64,000 bases of DNA from the NCBI GenBank assembly GCA_973895155.1, contig OZ316898.1:6076001-6140000 (forward strand). Direction: 5' to 3'. The stretch is from Marsupella aquatica (lineage: Eukaryota > Marchantiophyta). The notes under the pieces were generated by a model that searched no databases, was not told where the DNA came from, and saw only the letters and a list, made by a program, of their open reading frames with translations. Positions 1 to 11,739 of the stretch are shown one piece after another. How positions within the stretch are numbered: position 1 is the first letter of the stretch; every line of letters begins with the position of its first letter. The position numbers were made by a program, and so were the translations under genes.

Positions 1-157
1 TTTCAAGAATAATCTGAATTTCTATGTCCAGAATTGATTGACTTTTAGTACTTGTCTAGGAATAAGTCCTTGGCTATAATAGGTGCTGTTAAGGTGGAAA
101 CATCCGTTGCCACTATCAAGCAGAGTCCTCAAATTGATTCAACCTGATACCGGTGTC

Positions 158-229
158 GTAGCATGTTCCGTTGACTGCAAACATGTTACCATCGTAATGT
201 AGCATGTTCGGTTGACTGCAAGCATGTTA
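158..229 (+). repeat. 41-bp direct duplication
   Basis: GTAGCATGTTC(C/G)GTTGACTGCAA occurs at 158 and again at 199, followed each time by (A/G)CATGTTA. It is a simple tandem duplication just before the first modelled exon of the left-edge gene, inside what would be intron or leader. No function is visible. Confidence 0.6.
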
Positions 230-265
230 GTATGCTAAAAAGATACTCTCTATGCGGCTTTACAG

Positions 266-1444
266 GTAAAGCCGATGGTGAGCTCTCGCTTGGAGCCTGA
301 ACTGAAGACCAAACTTTCCTTGTGTAAGGGATCCTCCAAAGAACCCAGCAAGAACAATTCAAAGAAGAAGAAGGTATCGCTCCCTTTTTTCCTAGGATGA
401 TTTACTGGATCTATGACGTAATGCCCGTAGAATAATTGATCTTTATCGCAGGGGAGACATCAAACGTCCATCTTCATGTTCATGTTCACAAAAGACAAGA
501 CATGAGAAGCCTCTAAAGACGCACCCGTTTCCTTTTCACTTGAGGAGTCCAGCACAAAAAATATAGTCGAACACATTCGTTCTCTTTGAAATTATGTATC
601 TTACTTTGATTTACTCACTTGTTCTTCCTTGTTCTCCCTGCTCTTCATGATTAACATCAATGCGAAGTCAGAACTTTGATTGTGATTTCTTGACTTGCAG
701 GCAAACTATAGCAACGTAAAAAGCCGGCTGTTCAGCTATGAGGAAAATGTGAGCCCAAGCGATTCCGCGGACGGAACATGCTTGCAAATAGAGACAAATG
801 AAGCTGGCTATCCACCCATGGTAAGGGGTGGATGCAGGGAATCAAGGGGATCCGAAACTGGTCGAAATTCAGGAGTCCTAGTAAACCGCCAAAGAGCAGC
901 TAGTCCTGATCTAATGCATCTACGACGCATGGCAGATGCAGATAGACATTGTTCCCAACATACGATGCAGGAGGCACAAAGTGGGGCAACTTATAGCTCT
1001 CATTTCAATTCTGCAAGATATCTCCACAAACTTGAGAATTCAGAGGGAACATCCAAGGATACCTTGGTAGGCTCATGCCAACAGAGGACACAAAGAATTA
1101 GATTGCGAATTGTACCCAGGTCCAAAGAGAACGAAGTCGGTGATTTATTTGTGCAAGACGAGATGCCGGAGATGTGGGAAGACCAAAGCCCTTCTGCTCA
1201 TGGCAAAGGAAAGAGGCAGCAAAGTCATTCTCACAGGTACGCAATCTATCAAGAGCAAGATGCCAGATATTCAAGTAGGGTTACTGACACCACTAGCCCG
1301 GACTGTGCAGAAGAGGACAGAAATGCCACTGGAAGAGCTTCAAGAAAGGTTTGCGCCCTGCTTCTCATCCATCCATTTAACTTCCTTACCACGTTTCTCC
1401 GCCACAATCGTATGATCTGCCGTAGTACCACAGACGTCCATTGA
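266..1444 (+). CDS. partial spliced gene, product not recognised
   Basis: Two exons can be modelled. The first (266-373) follows a TTTACAG acceptor and ends AAGAAG before GTATCG. The second starts at 701 after a pyrimidine-rich stretch ending CTTGCAG. The join is phase 0 and the second exon stays open in that frame to a stop at 1442-1444, which supports the model. The first exon encodes a lysine-rich end (SKEPSKNNSKKKK); the second begins ANYSNVKSRLF and is rich in Ser, Arg and Glu, with a basic stretch QRTQRIRLRIVPRSKE. An ATG at 275 lies in frame and could be the start, but the acceptor at 265 suggests the gene enters from the left edge. Donor-like sites at 1236/1237 (CACAG-GTACGC) and 1348/1349 (AAAG-GTTTGC) could end the exon early. 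Between about 1110 and 1348 another frame is also open, so the 3' limit is uncertain. I see no known domain. Confidence 0.35.
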
Positions 1445-3840
1445 AAGGCCATAACAAATTAAATTCAATGAAAAACCGCAACGCGCCAGTGAGTAGGAAC
1501 AGATGGGACATTACAGTCCTACAGAACTGAATAGACAGCCCTCGAAACAGATAAACATCTCAGATTGAAATGTATGACGAGGTCTAAGCCTAATAATAAA
1601 CGGATCGCAACGTAAGAAAATCTTCTCATAAAATACAGATAACGAAGGCATGCTTCCATCTTCAGAAGACCTAGATATCAATGAACCACCGACGAATGGT
1701 AAAGTAGACAATTTCACTTCTGAGACGTTGGACTTGACTGGTACTTAATGACGTCCTCCAGAAAACACAAGAAGCATTGAGACATGAAGTGTACAAGTAC
1801 TTCGAAACAAAGTGAATTAATTTCAAGTCAACATTCATTCGGACAGCGGAGAAGCTCTCAGCTACCAACTCAAAATAAAGGCAGCACGGAATGGTGAATG
1901 TTCCCTAAGCAGAATTCTCGAATTTCATTCGATCAGTGATAGGACAATGAATATGGTGAGACATAGATCAATGTACAATAATGGGACTTACATAAATACA
2001 TAAGATTTGGGACTCGGATCAACATAGAGTCGATCAGATTGGATCAATGTATACGTAATGAAAAATAGAGATTGTTCATTGTTCAGGATTAAGTTAAGCC
2101 GATAGAACTCCTTCACAGCTGTGCACAGCTTCATGAAAAGGAGTACAAGAAATGTAGATGTTACGACATCTCTAAACATGTGGAATTGTGTTATTGCTGG
2201 GCATTATGCACTACAACCAGCCTGCACAAGCATTATCAAGAAAGCCTGAAGTCACAGAAGCTACTGAATAGCTGGTGGCGAGCTCAATGCAAAGAGGGAT
2301 AGAAGATGCATCCAGAAGCAACAAAATTGTGTTGTGCTTCTTGTTGATGACACACCCAAAGCTGAGTAGATCAAATCAAGTGAATGATTCGAGCTCAAAA
2401 ACCAGTCTTGGCTTCTTCAAATCCAAACTTTGGGCACGAAATACAAGTGAAAGGTACTTGCCTCTGAGCGCAACGGGAAAGGAGAGGAAACTCGGAAACA
2501 AGACTCAGCTATCAAATCATGTGAGGAAATAGCCCTTCCAGACGCTATCTCATACTTGAACGATTTTTGTTTTGTACATTCTCGCTAAATTAATAAATTC
2601 AATGTGTGTAATTTCTCGCAAGTGACTTTCATGAGGAAAACAAACGTTCATGTATTTTGCTGGTAACAGGACCACAGACAGAGTTGACCTGAAGTGGTCC
2701 CTGAACGAGTTCAATTGGAACAATAATGCCCATAGACAAGCTCCATTTTGAAGAGATGCAACATTCATTGAAGCCTATCTTTGTAAAATCCATGGAAGAA
2801 TGAACTAACTTCATTTCTCCCGGGATAAGAAAGGAGAAAATATAATTGCTTGGTTGAAGTCTGTGATAACCAAAAAAGGTCAAATTTATGCACTACTATA
2901 TGGTTTTGAGCCTGGTACTAGGAGAAACAATATTTCCCAGTCTTATTCATGTTGGATAGGATTATTCAACGTGCATGGAAATACAAACCAAGTGCCTCAA
3001 ACAAGATGTTCGTCTCGAGAGGTCTCAGTTCTCTTACCAGTCAATCTTCTTACACCAAAGCTGGCAAATGACCAATATCAAGAGATATGGATTTCAGTGC
3101 ATATATGTAACGGAAGCCAATGATGTTACCTTATATAGCATGAAACTGAAGCTCCCATGGACCACAACATTAAGTTGACAACTTGGATGGGCAACTGCAA
3201 CTTATATGGATTCCTAAGACACATTGTTTTCTCTATGTAAATGCTCATTTATTTGAGTGTTGGAAGGTGTTTAGTCAATTGGAATTTTAAGGTCAGAGGT
3301 TGTGCTCCATCCAACTGTCAACTCCTACATGTCATCCTGCTAAAATTCACTTTTCTTGTGACTCCCATCACCCTGCACCCCCACCCCTAAAACCAAAAAT
3401 GAAAAGGAAAGTAATCGTATTGCAATTCTGAGCAATATATAAAACTATGTAAATCAGGGATCCAAGTGTATGGAAAACTATGTACATTGAAAGGAATTCC
3501 AACGCATGGCCATAGAAGAATTGAAAGCAGTGGCTTTTACATGTTGAGTGTGTAGAAAACTTAATTGTGCTTGTTGGTGTTCTAATAAACCTTGAGATAT
3601 GAAAGGACAAGCTTCCTAGATATTTGAGAACAAGACTGGTATCTGATCAGATTCTCATCAGCCCACACACAATGTTGTCATGTTGTTTGATGTGCTCATT
3701 ATTTTCTTTTCTATTTGTTTTGAAAAATTCTTTACTTGTCAGTCCCCACCAGCCAATGTTTTCATGGTTTTTTAATTTGCCAAAGTGGGGACTAGCTCTG
3801 GAAGGGGAGCAGGAACTTTATAGTACAAGCAGGAACTTAG
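1445..3840. other. no convincing gene
   Basis: Short open frames occur on both strands, the longest (2275-2532, plus) without an ATG at its beginning, and none has recognisable protein features. The stretch 2290-2530 is Ser/Lys-rich in that frame and could be a further exon of the left-edge gene, but no splice evidence ties it there. I see no repeat structure. Confidence 0.4.
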
Positions 3841-3849
3841 CTACACTGT

Positions 3850-5215
3850 CCACTCTAAATAGTGTGAGTATGTTATTAGTGTGACAACAAAATTAGAGTG
3901 ACTCACACTAAATTGTGTGAACTTTTTTCTAACCCAAATCACACTAATTATGTTAAGTCACACACTTTACTCTGTATTGAGAGCCCGCTTGAGTCTCAGT
4001 TTTATGCCCGTATTCTCGTGTGCAGTATTCAAGGCTAACACCTCAATTAGTGAAACCAAAAGTATGACTTCATGTGACTTAAATTAGGGTGACACCTGAA
4101 ATAATGTGAGTCACATTATTTAATGTGCGATGTAAAATTTGAAGGGCAACTTAATTAGTGTGACTAATACTCATTGTGGTGGATCATAGTGTAGTTATCT
4201 AATACCTATGATCAGTTGTACAGACAGCACTTTCTTGCCAACCCTTCCCCACAGTGAATTCAATGGTTGTGAATAGTAGAGATTTCCTGCCTGAGTGGCA
4301 TTTGCCAGGCCATTTTGAGATAGGTTCTTGGCTAATATTTGCCCATAAAAGATGGATGGTCCCCAGCAAAGGACCGTGTTCACCATCCACTCATCTTAGA
4401 TATTCCTTCCCCACTCGCCCCACCCCTATGTTTCCTTTTAGCTTTTATTCATGCCCCAACCTTAGAGGTCCACTTGTGCGCAGGAAGTCAGAGCTTCTTG
4501 TACCCAGACTCAGCAGGTTTGTCGTTCCTCACAAGCATAGTGTAAATACCGTTTAAAAAATGTTACCATAAATGATATTGCACACTGTTTAACTCTAGTA
4601 GACTTTGATCATAAATTATAGTATGGAGTGACTCATCCTGTGACTCATATAAGATTTTTCTCTACCAGAACAGATCAAAGGCTAAGACAAGGGCTTATAA
4701 TGCATGATCTAGAGTGAATGCTCCACTGTAGCTCTGGGGCACAGCTATGGTTATAATTGTCAAAGCTAGGATAAGCACCTACAATATAGATTGAAGCCTC
4801 TAGACTTTTACTCACTTCCCCAGCTACAATTGGAAATGGAATATGATCATTTACAGGCAAAGCTTGGGCATTCAGGCTTTAGAAAACTCTCCACCCACCC
4901 CCTCCAACCATTCAGCTACACTTTTAACCTTAATAGTGGTACTCACACTAATCCAAGTGCATACATGTTTGGGCTCTACCCATGAATTAGTGTTACTCAT
5001 AATTCTATTATGACAATAGCAGTGTCCATGAATTAGTGTTAGTGAGTCTCAAGGGCGGAAAGTATTGGGAAAAAACTTTTTGAAAAGTTTACAAGTTCGG
5101 TGTTACTTTGGACTCAAGATCACCCAGTTTTAATCAGCTCTTTTCAACAAAAGTGGAATTTTGTTTTGGGGAAACTAACACGAATTAGTGTTACTTTGGA
5201 CTCAATATCACTTTC
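3850..5215. repeat. cluster of TTAGTGT / ACACTAA motifs, probable non-autonomous DNA transposon
   Basis: AATTAGTGTKA-type motifs and their complements recur at both ends of this interval and are scarce in its middle. Left group (about 3855-4180): AATAGTGTGAG, ATTAGTGTGAC, CTCACACTAAATTGTGTGA, CACACTAATTATG, AATTAGTGTGACTAA. Right group (about 4935-5215): ACTCACACTAATCC, then GAATTAGTGTTA several times. Short subterminal motifs crowded at two ends, in both orientations, are typical of CACTA or hAT-type DNA transposons where they bind transposase. I could not define exact termini or a target duplication, and there is no transposase frame inside. Confidence 0.4.
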
Positions 5216-5746
5216 AGAGTCTCATGTCTTGTTTGTTTGTTGGCTCAGTCTTGGCCCTTGTCTCTTGGGGTGGCTTTTGGCACTTCAGCATGGTTGGTGT
5301 GCATTCTGGCCCTTGTTCTACTTTGCCCCGTCGGTCTTTCTTGTAGTGGCCCCTATTAGCCATTTACTCTTATGTCTAGAGTTACAAATGTAACAGTAGT
5401 TAGGGCGAACCTTAGTTTCAGACTTGGTTAGGTTAGTCATGGTGCACACTATATACTCAAGTAATGTTTGCTTAGATAATATGAACTGAGGCTCATTTTT
5501 ACAGGGTCAGTTGAAAGATAAAGCCCTTGTGTTTTCCCGTGTATTTAATTTCAGTTAAAGTGAATCACATATCTGTGTGTAGGTTACTAATGCGTTAGAT
5601 GATCATGGGCTTGTTGTTATGTATATAGTCTTTGCTTAATAGCCCTTGTAAATGGTTCATCTTTCAAATGTTTTGGTGGGGGGGGGGGAGATCAGTTTCA
5701 CCAAAATTAGCATCTGTGACTCTCATTGTTACTTAACTCTAGTTAT

Positions 5747-6399
5747 AGCTTTTTACTATCCTGTCCCCCAAACTACCCGAATTTGATAACCATCCCCCCA
5801 AACAAATTAGTTTGCCAAGTTGCCCCCCATTTGGTATATGGGTTAAGGCTAACTAAGTACATGGTCACCAGTGCCACAGGGCACGTTGCCACTGGTTTGG
5901 GCTAACCCATGGCTCTTCCCCGCCCCTCTCCCCCTTCCCCATCAGTGCGCTCCTGCCGCTGGCCCGAACAGAGCCATTCACGACTATGTAGGCCTGAAAG
6001 CCCTCCTGCGAATGACCCATTCTTGGCCCCTCGCCTTCACTCGAGAGAAAGCTGCCCACACTGCCAAGCCCTCGTTGTCTCCTCCAAAGACAACGCAAAT
6101 GTTTACACATTTGCTCTTGTTAGGTTTGACCAAAAACAGTTGCACATCCAAAGCCTTTGACATTATCACATCAGTGCGCTTTGGCTGGCGACGGGAGCGC
6201 ACTGATGGGAAGGGGGAGAAGGGCGGCTAAAGAGCCATGGGTTAGCCCAAACCAGTTGCAATGTGTCATGTGGCGCCAGTAACCATGTACTGAGTTAGCC
6301 TTAATCCATATATGAAATGGGGGGCAACTTGGCAAATTAATTTGTTTGGGGGGCAAGTTATCAAATTGTGTAGTTTGGGGGACAGGATAATAAAAAGCT
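5747..6399. mobile_element. long-inverted-repeat (foldback) element upstream of LHCA3
   Basis: The ends are inverted copies: AGCTTTTTACTATCCTGTCC at 5747 pairs with the complement of the segment ending at 6399. Pairing continues inward through CCCCCAAACTAC, the CAAATTAGTTTG(C)CAA segment, GGTTAAGGCTAACT and GGGCTAACCCATGGCTCTT, as far as CCCCATCAGTGCGCTCC (about 5938) against GGGAGCGCACTGATGGG (about 6192). Each arm is thus about 200 bp around a 230-bp GC-rich loop. CTAGTTAT flanks both sides (5739-5746 and 6404-6411), an apparent 8-bp target duplication, although four extra bases lie between the right arm and its copy. There is no transposase gene. An 8-bp duplication would fit hAT-type mobilisation. 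A diverged relative lies at 18.5-18.8 kb. Confidence 0.75.
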
Positions 6400-6577
6400 G
6401 ACACTAGTTATGAATAATAAGTGTACGTTAGAAAATAAATAGGAAATAAATAAATAACCTTTGGAGCCGAATTCTTTCCTTCGCACAAGTACATATATTC
6501 GTCCGATTTACCTTCCGGAAATAATGGCGCTTGCGAGATTCGAGCTCCGGCCAGTCCTCGGGAGGGCCTGCGCCCTC

Positions 6578-6614
6578 AGCCAATCCGAGCCGACTGTAAA
6601 TTAAAACTATATAA
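6578..6614 (+). promoter_or_regulatory. LHCA3 core promoter: CCAAT box and TATA box
   Basis: AGCCAAT (6578-6584) lies about 24 bp before TATATAA (6608-6614), giving a plausible core promoter. Initiation about 30 bp downstream would leave a leader of roughly 440 nt before the ATG at 7085. A CCAAT box close to the TATA box and GATA-type I-boxes are common in light-harvesting gene promoters. Here TTATCCAATAAC near 6755 contains an inverted GATAA but lies in the presumed leader. Imperfect copies of CGAGCTCCG(G/C)CCAGTCC occur at 6541 and about 6666. Confidence 0.45.
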
Positions 6615-7020
6615 GAATAACAATTAAAAATAACTGAAACCGAATTCCGAACCTAGCAGCCGACCCGAGCTCCGCCCAGTCCGAGGCTGGCTCGCTGGTT
6701 CGCTCGCTCGCTCGCTCGATCTCCACCCTCTTCGCACTCATCCCTCAATCCAAGTTATCCAATAACGATCTCGAATCCTGCATCCAATTGGAATTGGGTG
6801 CGCAATCACTCTCCCCGGCCCAGCACTGGAGCAGCATCAGCAGCAGTGCCCAGTGCCAGCTCCAGCCAAAAAACACGGGCGCCATCCCCATCGCTTTTTC
6901 ATGACCCACCCCCAATTCCCTCACACTCTCCTCCCTTTCTGAGAGCTTTTCTCGTCGCAGTGATTCAGTTGATTGCGAAGAATAGAGGAATTTCTCGTTT
7001 TTTTCTCTGTGCTGCCTGTG

Positions 7021-7075
7021 GACTGAGCTCAGAGGACGAAGAGGAAGACGAGGAGGAGGAGGAGGAAAGCAGACG
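7021..7075 (+). repeat. purine-rich GAG/GAC tract in LHCA3 leader
   Basis: An almost pure purine run (GAGGACGAAGAGGAAGACGA and onward) sits in the last 65 nt before the LHCA3 start codon. A short GCTC microsatellite (about 6692-6718) lies further up the leader. Such tracts are frequent in plant leaders; any effect on translation is speculation. Confidence 0.5.
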
Positions 7076-7084
7076 CTCGCGGCT

Positions 7085-7957
7085 ATGGCGACCGCAGTCT
7101 CGGCCACCGCTGTGTTCACCGCCTCCGCTGTTGGACCCTCGAAGGCGGTCGCAACGACAACATGCATTCAGCAGCAGCAGAGGTTGATGGGAGGTAATGC
7201 GCTGCGAATTGCAGCGACACCGATCGGGCAGACGGCCTCGAGGAGATCAGTAGTTGTGAAGGCGACTTCGGACAAGCCCGTGAAGCCCAACAGGCAGCTC
7301 GTCTTCGCTTCGGAGCAGAGCCTGAGCTACCTCGACGGGTCGCTCCCTGGTGACTATGGCTTCGACCCCTTGGGCCTCTCCGACCCCGAGGGCGTGGGCG
7401 GATTCATCGACCCGAACTGGCTCAGGTACGCGGAGCTCATCAACGGGCGCTTCGCAATGCTCGGCGCCGCGGGCGCCATCGCGCCAGAGATCTTCGGCAA
7501 AATCGGGATCATCCCGCAGGAGACCGCCATCCCCTGGTTCCAGACTGGAGTCATCCCGCCCGTCGGGCAGTACTCGTACTGGGCCGATCCCTACACGCTG
7601 TTCGTGTTGGAGATCGCGCTCATGGGGTTCGCGGAGCACAGACGCGCGCAGGACTACTACAAGCCAGGTTCCATGGGAAAGCAGTACTTCCTTGGCTTCG
7701 AGAAGTTCTTGGGAGGGAGCGGTGACCCGGCGTATCCCGGAGGCCCTTTCTTTAACTTCCTCGGCTTCGGAAAGGACGAGAAGTCTATGAAGGATTTGAA
7801 GGTGAAGGAGGTGAAGAACGGACGACTCGCCATGCTCGCTATTCTGGGATACTTCATCCAAGCCATCTTCACCGGCGTGGGCCCGTTCCAGAACCTGCTC
7901 GACCACCTTGCCGACCCGGTTCACAACAACGTTCTCACCAACTTGAAAATCCATTAG
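7085..7957 (+). CDS. LHCA3: photosystem I chlorophyll a/b-binding protein Lhca3, chloroplast precursor
   Basis: This 290-residue protein is a subunit of the LHCI antenna belt that binds chlorophyll and passes excitation energy to photosystem I. Residues 1 to about 60 form a Ser/Thr/Ala/Arg-rich transit peptide, with likely cleavage near VVVKA-TSDK. The mature part has the three-helix LHC fold: helix B around [19 protein letters not shown] (112-130), helix C around [17 protein letters not shown] (171-187) and helix A around [17 protein letters not shown] (241-257). The signature [20 protein letters not shown] (83-102), the [11 protein letters not shown] segment and the ending [10 protein letters not shown] identify type III rather than Lhca1, 2 or 4. 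Asn120 stands where most LHC proteins have the His ligand of Chl 603; in Lhca3 and Lhca4 this Asn gives red-shifted chlorophylls. The gene has one exon, whereas angiosperm LHCA3 genes have introns. The ATG is the first in frame and starts a plausible transit peptide. Length is normal and nothing is missing. Confidence 0.97.
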   Translation: MATAVSATAVFTASAVGPSKAVATTTCIQQQQRLMGGNALRIAATPIGQTASRRSVVVKATSDKPVKPNRQLVFASEQSLSYLDGSLPGDYGFDPLGLSDPEGVGGFIDPNWLRYAELINGRFAMLGAAGAIAPEIFGKIGIIPQETAIPWFQTGVIPPVGQYSYWADPYTLFVLEIALMGFAEHRRAQDYYKPGSMGKQYFLGFEKFLGGSGDPAYPGGPFFNFLGFGKDEKSMKDLKVKEVKNGRLAMLAILGYFIQAIFTGVGPFQNLLDHLADPVHNNVLTNLKIH

Positions 7958-10900
7958 TTTTTGCTGTTGTTTCATTAGTCGACACTGTTAATTTTACGCG
8001 CTCCTGCTGAAGAAAGGCCTCTTCGTTGTTGTCGTTGTTGCAATCGGTGGTGGCTATGTATCTATGAGTGGTGTATGTTGTGTGACACTGCAGTGTTATT
8101 CATGCATTGTTTCCATCAACTTTCTCTTCCAACGTACCGAGCTGGATGATGAAAAGTAGCAGTTCAGTACTAGGGTGTTCATTACTCGAAGCTATTAGGC
8201 TCCTGGTGCGTGGTGCTGCTGCTGCTGCTGCCGTGTCTGTGACATTGATGTATCTTACATTCCTTGTAAAGAAACGTATCGCATTTTCAATCTCTCTCGA
8301 TAGCTGTCTAATGTTCCAACCCTGGTGTCTGTATTTTTCACCTGCAAAGCTGATGGGCACTCACCCACCAGCTGACAAATGGCTGCACAGGCTTGAATTT
8401 TGGAACTTCGGACTAATGCTTTCTAAAGGCTGAACAGCTGCAATGCTCATCTCAGAGTACCATTAGATGAGGAATCCTTCGAGGTTTGGTGACTACCACT
8501 CTGCCTCGGTGTGATCATGGTCTTCTCTCTCGTTGCTCAACAATCCGCGCGCAGGGTCGAATTGACTGAGGTCTTTAAATTGATTATTGTCCTGTGAAAT
8601 TACATCTCCTGGTTACATTCCATGGACGAGCTGGGAAGTTTCGCAATCGTTGCCTTCGACATCAGCTGCGAAATTCTGCATCGACGTCTGGTCTTCACCT
8701 GGATATTCAATGTCTATTCTAGAAGCTTCTTGCGGTCACAATGCCCTGACTCCATGTAGCTTCTCTCCAGTTCAGAATCCTATTGTGCGCATGTCTATTA
8801 GCTCCTCGAGATCGCAATGTCTATGAATTAACCGACCATATCATTTTGTTCATTAAAAATTTATTGCCTGATGGTCAGCTGAATCAGCTTGTTGGTTTCC
8901 CATTGAGCATTCTATTGGCCTCGCCCTTGGATCCCTTGTTTGGGTGGACCCCAAATGGTGGGCCTTTGGATAATTCTGATGAAGCCACTCCATTGGTTCG
9001 TTCAGTTGTTAGAATCTCCAAAAGATATGGATTTGGATTTGGGTCGCATATCTCTCGTGCTGAACAATCCAATCGTTGAGCACCTTGCGATTCGGGTCGG
9101 CAATGAATTTATTTAGTTAATCATGATTAAGCCCGGACGGACCTCAACGTTGTCTGGACTGGAGAACCCTGGATGGACCAATTGAAAACATCTTAATTTT
9201 GGCGCTTACAATGCGTTTTACACCTATGTCACAGATGTGACCTGGAAATGCCGAAAATAATTCTTGTAGTTAGATTGGGGAACAATCGATAGGTGTGGGA
9301 GATCCGGTTCGAAAATAAATGGAGTACACATTAAGCAAGGAAGAAACTATGTTTTGCCGGAAGTTGCACATATTTGCCCAGATGTATGGATACACTTTTG
9401 CAACCCAGATGAAATACACAGAAACAAGGCGTTTCTGCTCATATGACACTGATGAGTGAACCACACACTGGAATCCTCATTTCTGCCCATACTACACCCA
9501 TGAGTGAATTGTGAGGAGAAAATGAGAAACATCTTTGGGAACTTGTAGCTCACAAAATGAGAAACATCTTTGGGAATTTGTAGCTCACAAAATGAGAGTC
9601 ATCTTTGGAAAATACTACTGTAGCTGTCAATTTTGCATTAAATACGACTACATATAAGCTCTTTGGAAAGTTGTTTCCAAGCCTCTTGAAATGAAACCAG
9701 AACACTTTATTGGATGTCTAGAAATAGTTCTTAATATAGACCATAGAAGTGTTGACACTGAGTGACCCAACCCAGTAGTCTTTAGAAATTTATAGCTCTT
9801 TCAATTTTCCACCCAAACTAAAAATATTAGACGTGCTGAAGATGACTTGTAGCAAACCCAATAACATGGGATGCAGGTGGATATCATGGGAGATACTGAA
9901 AATAGAAGTTTGCACTCGAAATAATCTTGAAATGGGAAAGGTGTTGCTAGAAGGTGTAACTGTCCATGGGGGTTGCATAGTCATGGGCACCGTCCATCTG
10001 GGCTTCAACTTCTATATTGCTTGGATGGTCCATGGGCTCCGTCCATCCGGCCATAGCTTGGAATTCAAAACAAAACCAACAAAGTGGGAGAAAAAGCCCC
10101 CGTTGGATGAATTTAGCTGGTTACGTTTTTAAGTGTTCGAGCCTATAACCTAAGTGCCCACTTGTCTGTCGTTACCAGTAGAAGAGTCATGCATTGCAGC
10201 TGCTATAGCTGGAGTATGAACAGGTGCAGTGCTCGCCTGCAAGCTTATGCTTCTTTTCATGTGCTGCGTAGGTAGATATCAACACGAAAGCAATGTCCTC
10301 AGCTTCGTCAAGAATATCGAAAGAAGAACTACACATACTATGATTTGAAAGAAGACATTGTTAATAATTCAATCTAAGCCGCGGAGCCCGTCTCCAAAAT
10401 GTCCTGTAATTTGTGGTGATCTAAAGGACGAAATTGAAGAATAGAAGAATTAGAGACCAGGCCAGCTCAATGGATTTCTCTCGACAGACCATTCTGGTAA
10501 ATGCTCCAGTATCTCAGGTTCAAGGCTAGCGATCGATGTGTAAACTGATTAGAATCGTTCTCCCTATACAATGCTCCTTTATCTCAATTGCTATGCTGGT
10601 TACAAACTCAATCATGTTCATCACAAGGCCATGCAGCAGAAATTGCTTCCACCGATTCCGTTCTCTACAATTTGACAGTAGAATGGAATTCTAGAATTGA
10701 GTTGGGCATCATTCCTGCAAAGTTCTTGCTTCCTCAGGGTAGAGAACAACAGTAGAGAGTCGAAATCATTTGTGAGGTGTTCTTTCTATGGATACTCCAA
10801 GTCGAACTCCCACAGTGTTAGGCACGTTTATGGACAGACGATGGACACAAAACCGGCTGGAAAGACAGAACCCCAAGGGTACAATCACATTACAGCTCAA

Positions 10901-11398
10901 TTTCTGGACAGAATTGTGAAGTGTGATATCCGAGCACATTATAATATTTGTGCACGGTCCATGGGGATTGTGCCAGTCCATGGGAGAGTGCTGGACAACA
11001 TGGCTGTCTACCGGAGCTTCTTCCAAAGAAAATGGGGAGCAAAAAAGGAAAATCCCTGAGCAAAGTGAGTGCTCTAGCACACATTAGTGCCGTCAGTCTG
11101 TCCATCTATCCCTCGAGTCTGTGTGCCAGGGGAAACAAAGAGTAGAATCTTCAGGTAACAGGAAACGAGCCAAGTGAAATGTCCCCTACCGAAGCTTAGG
11201 GTGACAAAGAAAGGGCCAGATGATAGGGGAGATGTCCAAGGGACAATGAAAAGGGCCAAGAAAGCCAAAAGTACAAATAATGAAAACAAATTACAGGCAT
11301 CATAAATAATAGACCAGGGCACACTTTTCACCAAGCCTGCCCCCACTAACATGAAAATGAGAAATGAGGAGTAGATGTGAACAATCAGGTTATGAAAC
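7958..11398. other. LHCA3 3' flank and intergenic DNA
   Basis: The start must hold the LHCA3 3' untranslated region; I see no clear AATAAA signal within the first few hundred bases. A 35-bp direct duplication containing ATGAGAAACATCTTTGGGAA lies at about 9517-9610. The motif GTCCATGGG and variants recur at 9960-10050 and 10960-10985. An open frame at 10697-11059 has an ATG only if an upstream TTG is ignored and shows no domain, so I do not call it. Confidence 0.4.
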
Positions 11399-11423
11399 TT
11401 GACAGAACCGTCCGATTTTCCGC

Positions 11424-11735
11424 TTGATTCAGGGGAGGACCATGAGTGTGCCTCAGCAAACGAGGGCTACACCAAGAGTGTTACCAAGACCAATTGCAAT
11501 GAACAGTGCAATTGTTGTCACTACACTGAAATATCCTCCGCTGGGCACAAGTTTCATGGAGAGAACGTGCCAAATTTGCCCGAGAAAGTATTTAAATATG
11601 AAAAGTTCGCTTGCAGACATTTGGATTGGAAGGGGAGGGAGGGAGGAGTGTGGGTCGGCCAGGATTCCAGGACCGGACGTCTATGGACGTAATCAAATCT
11701 ACTGTAGCGCGCAACGATCGGGCCGGCTGAGATGA
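11424..11735 (+). CDS. short open frame of uncertain reality, unrecognised
   Basis: A 103-codon frame; its first true ATG in good context is at 11442 (MSVPQQTRATPRVLPRPIA). It holds a single CQIC pair and a Gly/Arg-rich tail. It resembles no family I know, has no visible promoter of its own and overlaps another open frame of similar length. It may be chance. It is listed because the segment 11430-11740 is GC-richer than its surroundings and could be an exon of an unrecognised gene. Confidence 0.12.
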   Translation: MIQGRTMSVPQQTRATPRVLPRPIAMNSAIVVTTLKYPPLGTSFMERTCQICPRKYLNMKSSLADIWIGRGGREECGSARIPGPDVYGRNQIYCSAQRSGRLR

Positions 11736-11739
11736 AGAG

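Noticed and set aside
1249-1452. Antisense frame over the left-edge exon
   Set aside because: Short, no domain, and opposite a better-supported splice model.
7247-7975. 242-codon frame on the minus strand opposite LHCA3
   Set aside because: It is the complement of a GC-rich, codon-biased real gene and has no protein family features.
10697-11059. 120-codon frame on the plus strand
   Set aside because: No ATG at its start, overlapping frames on the other strand, and no recognisable features.
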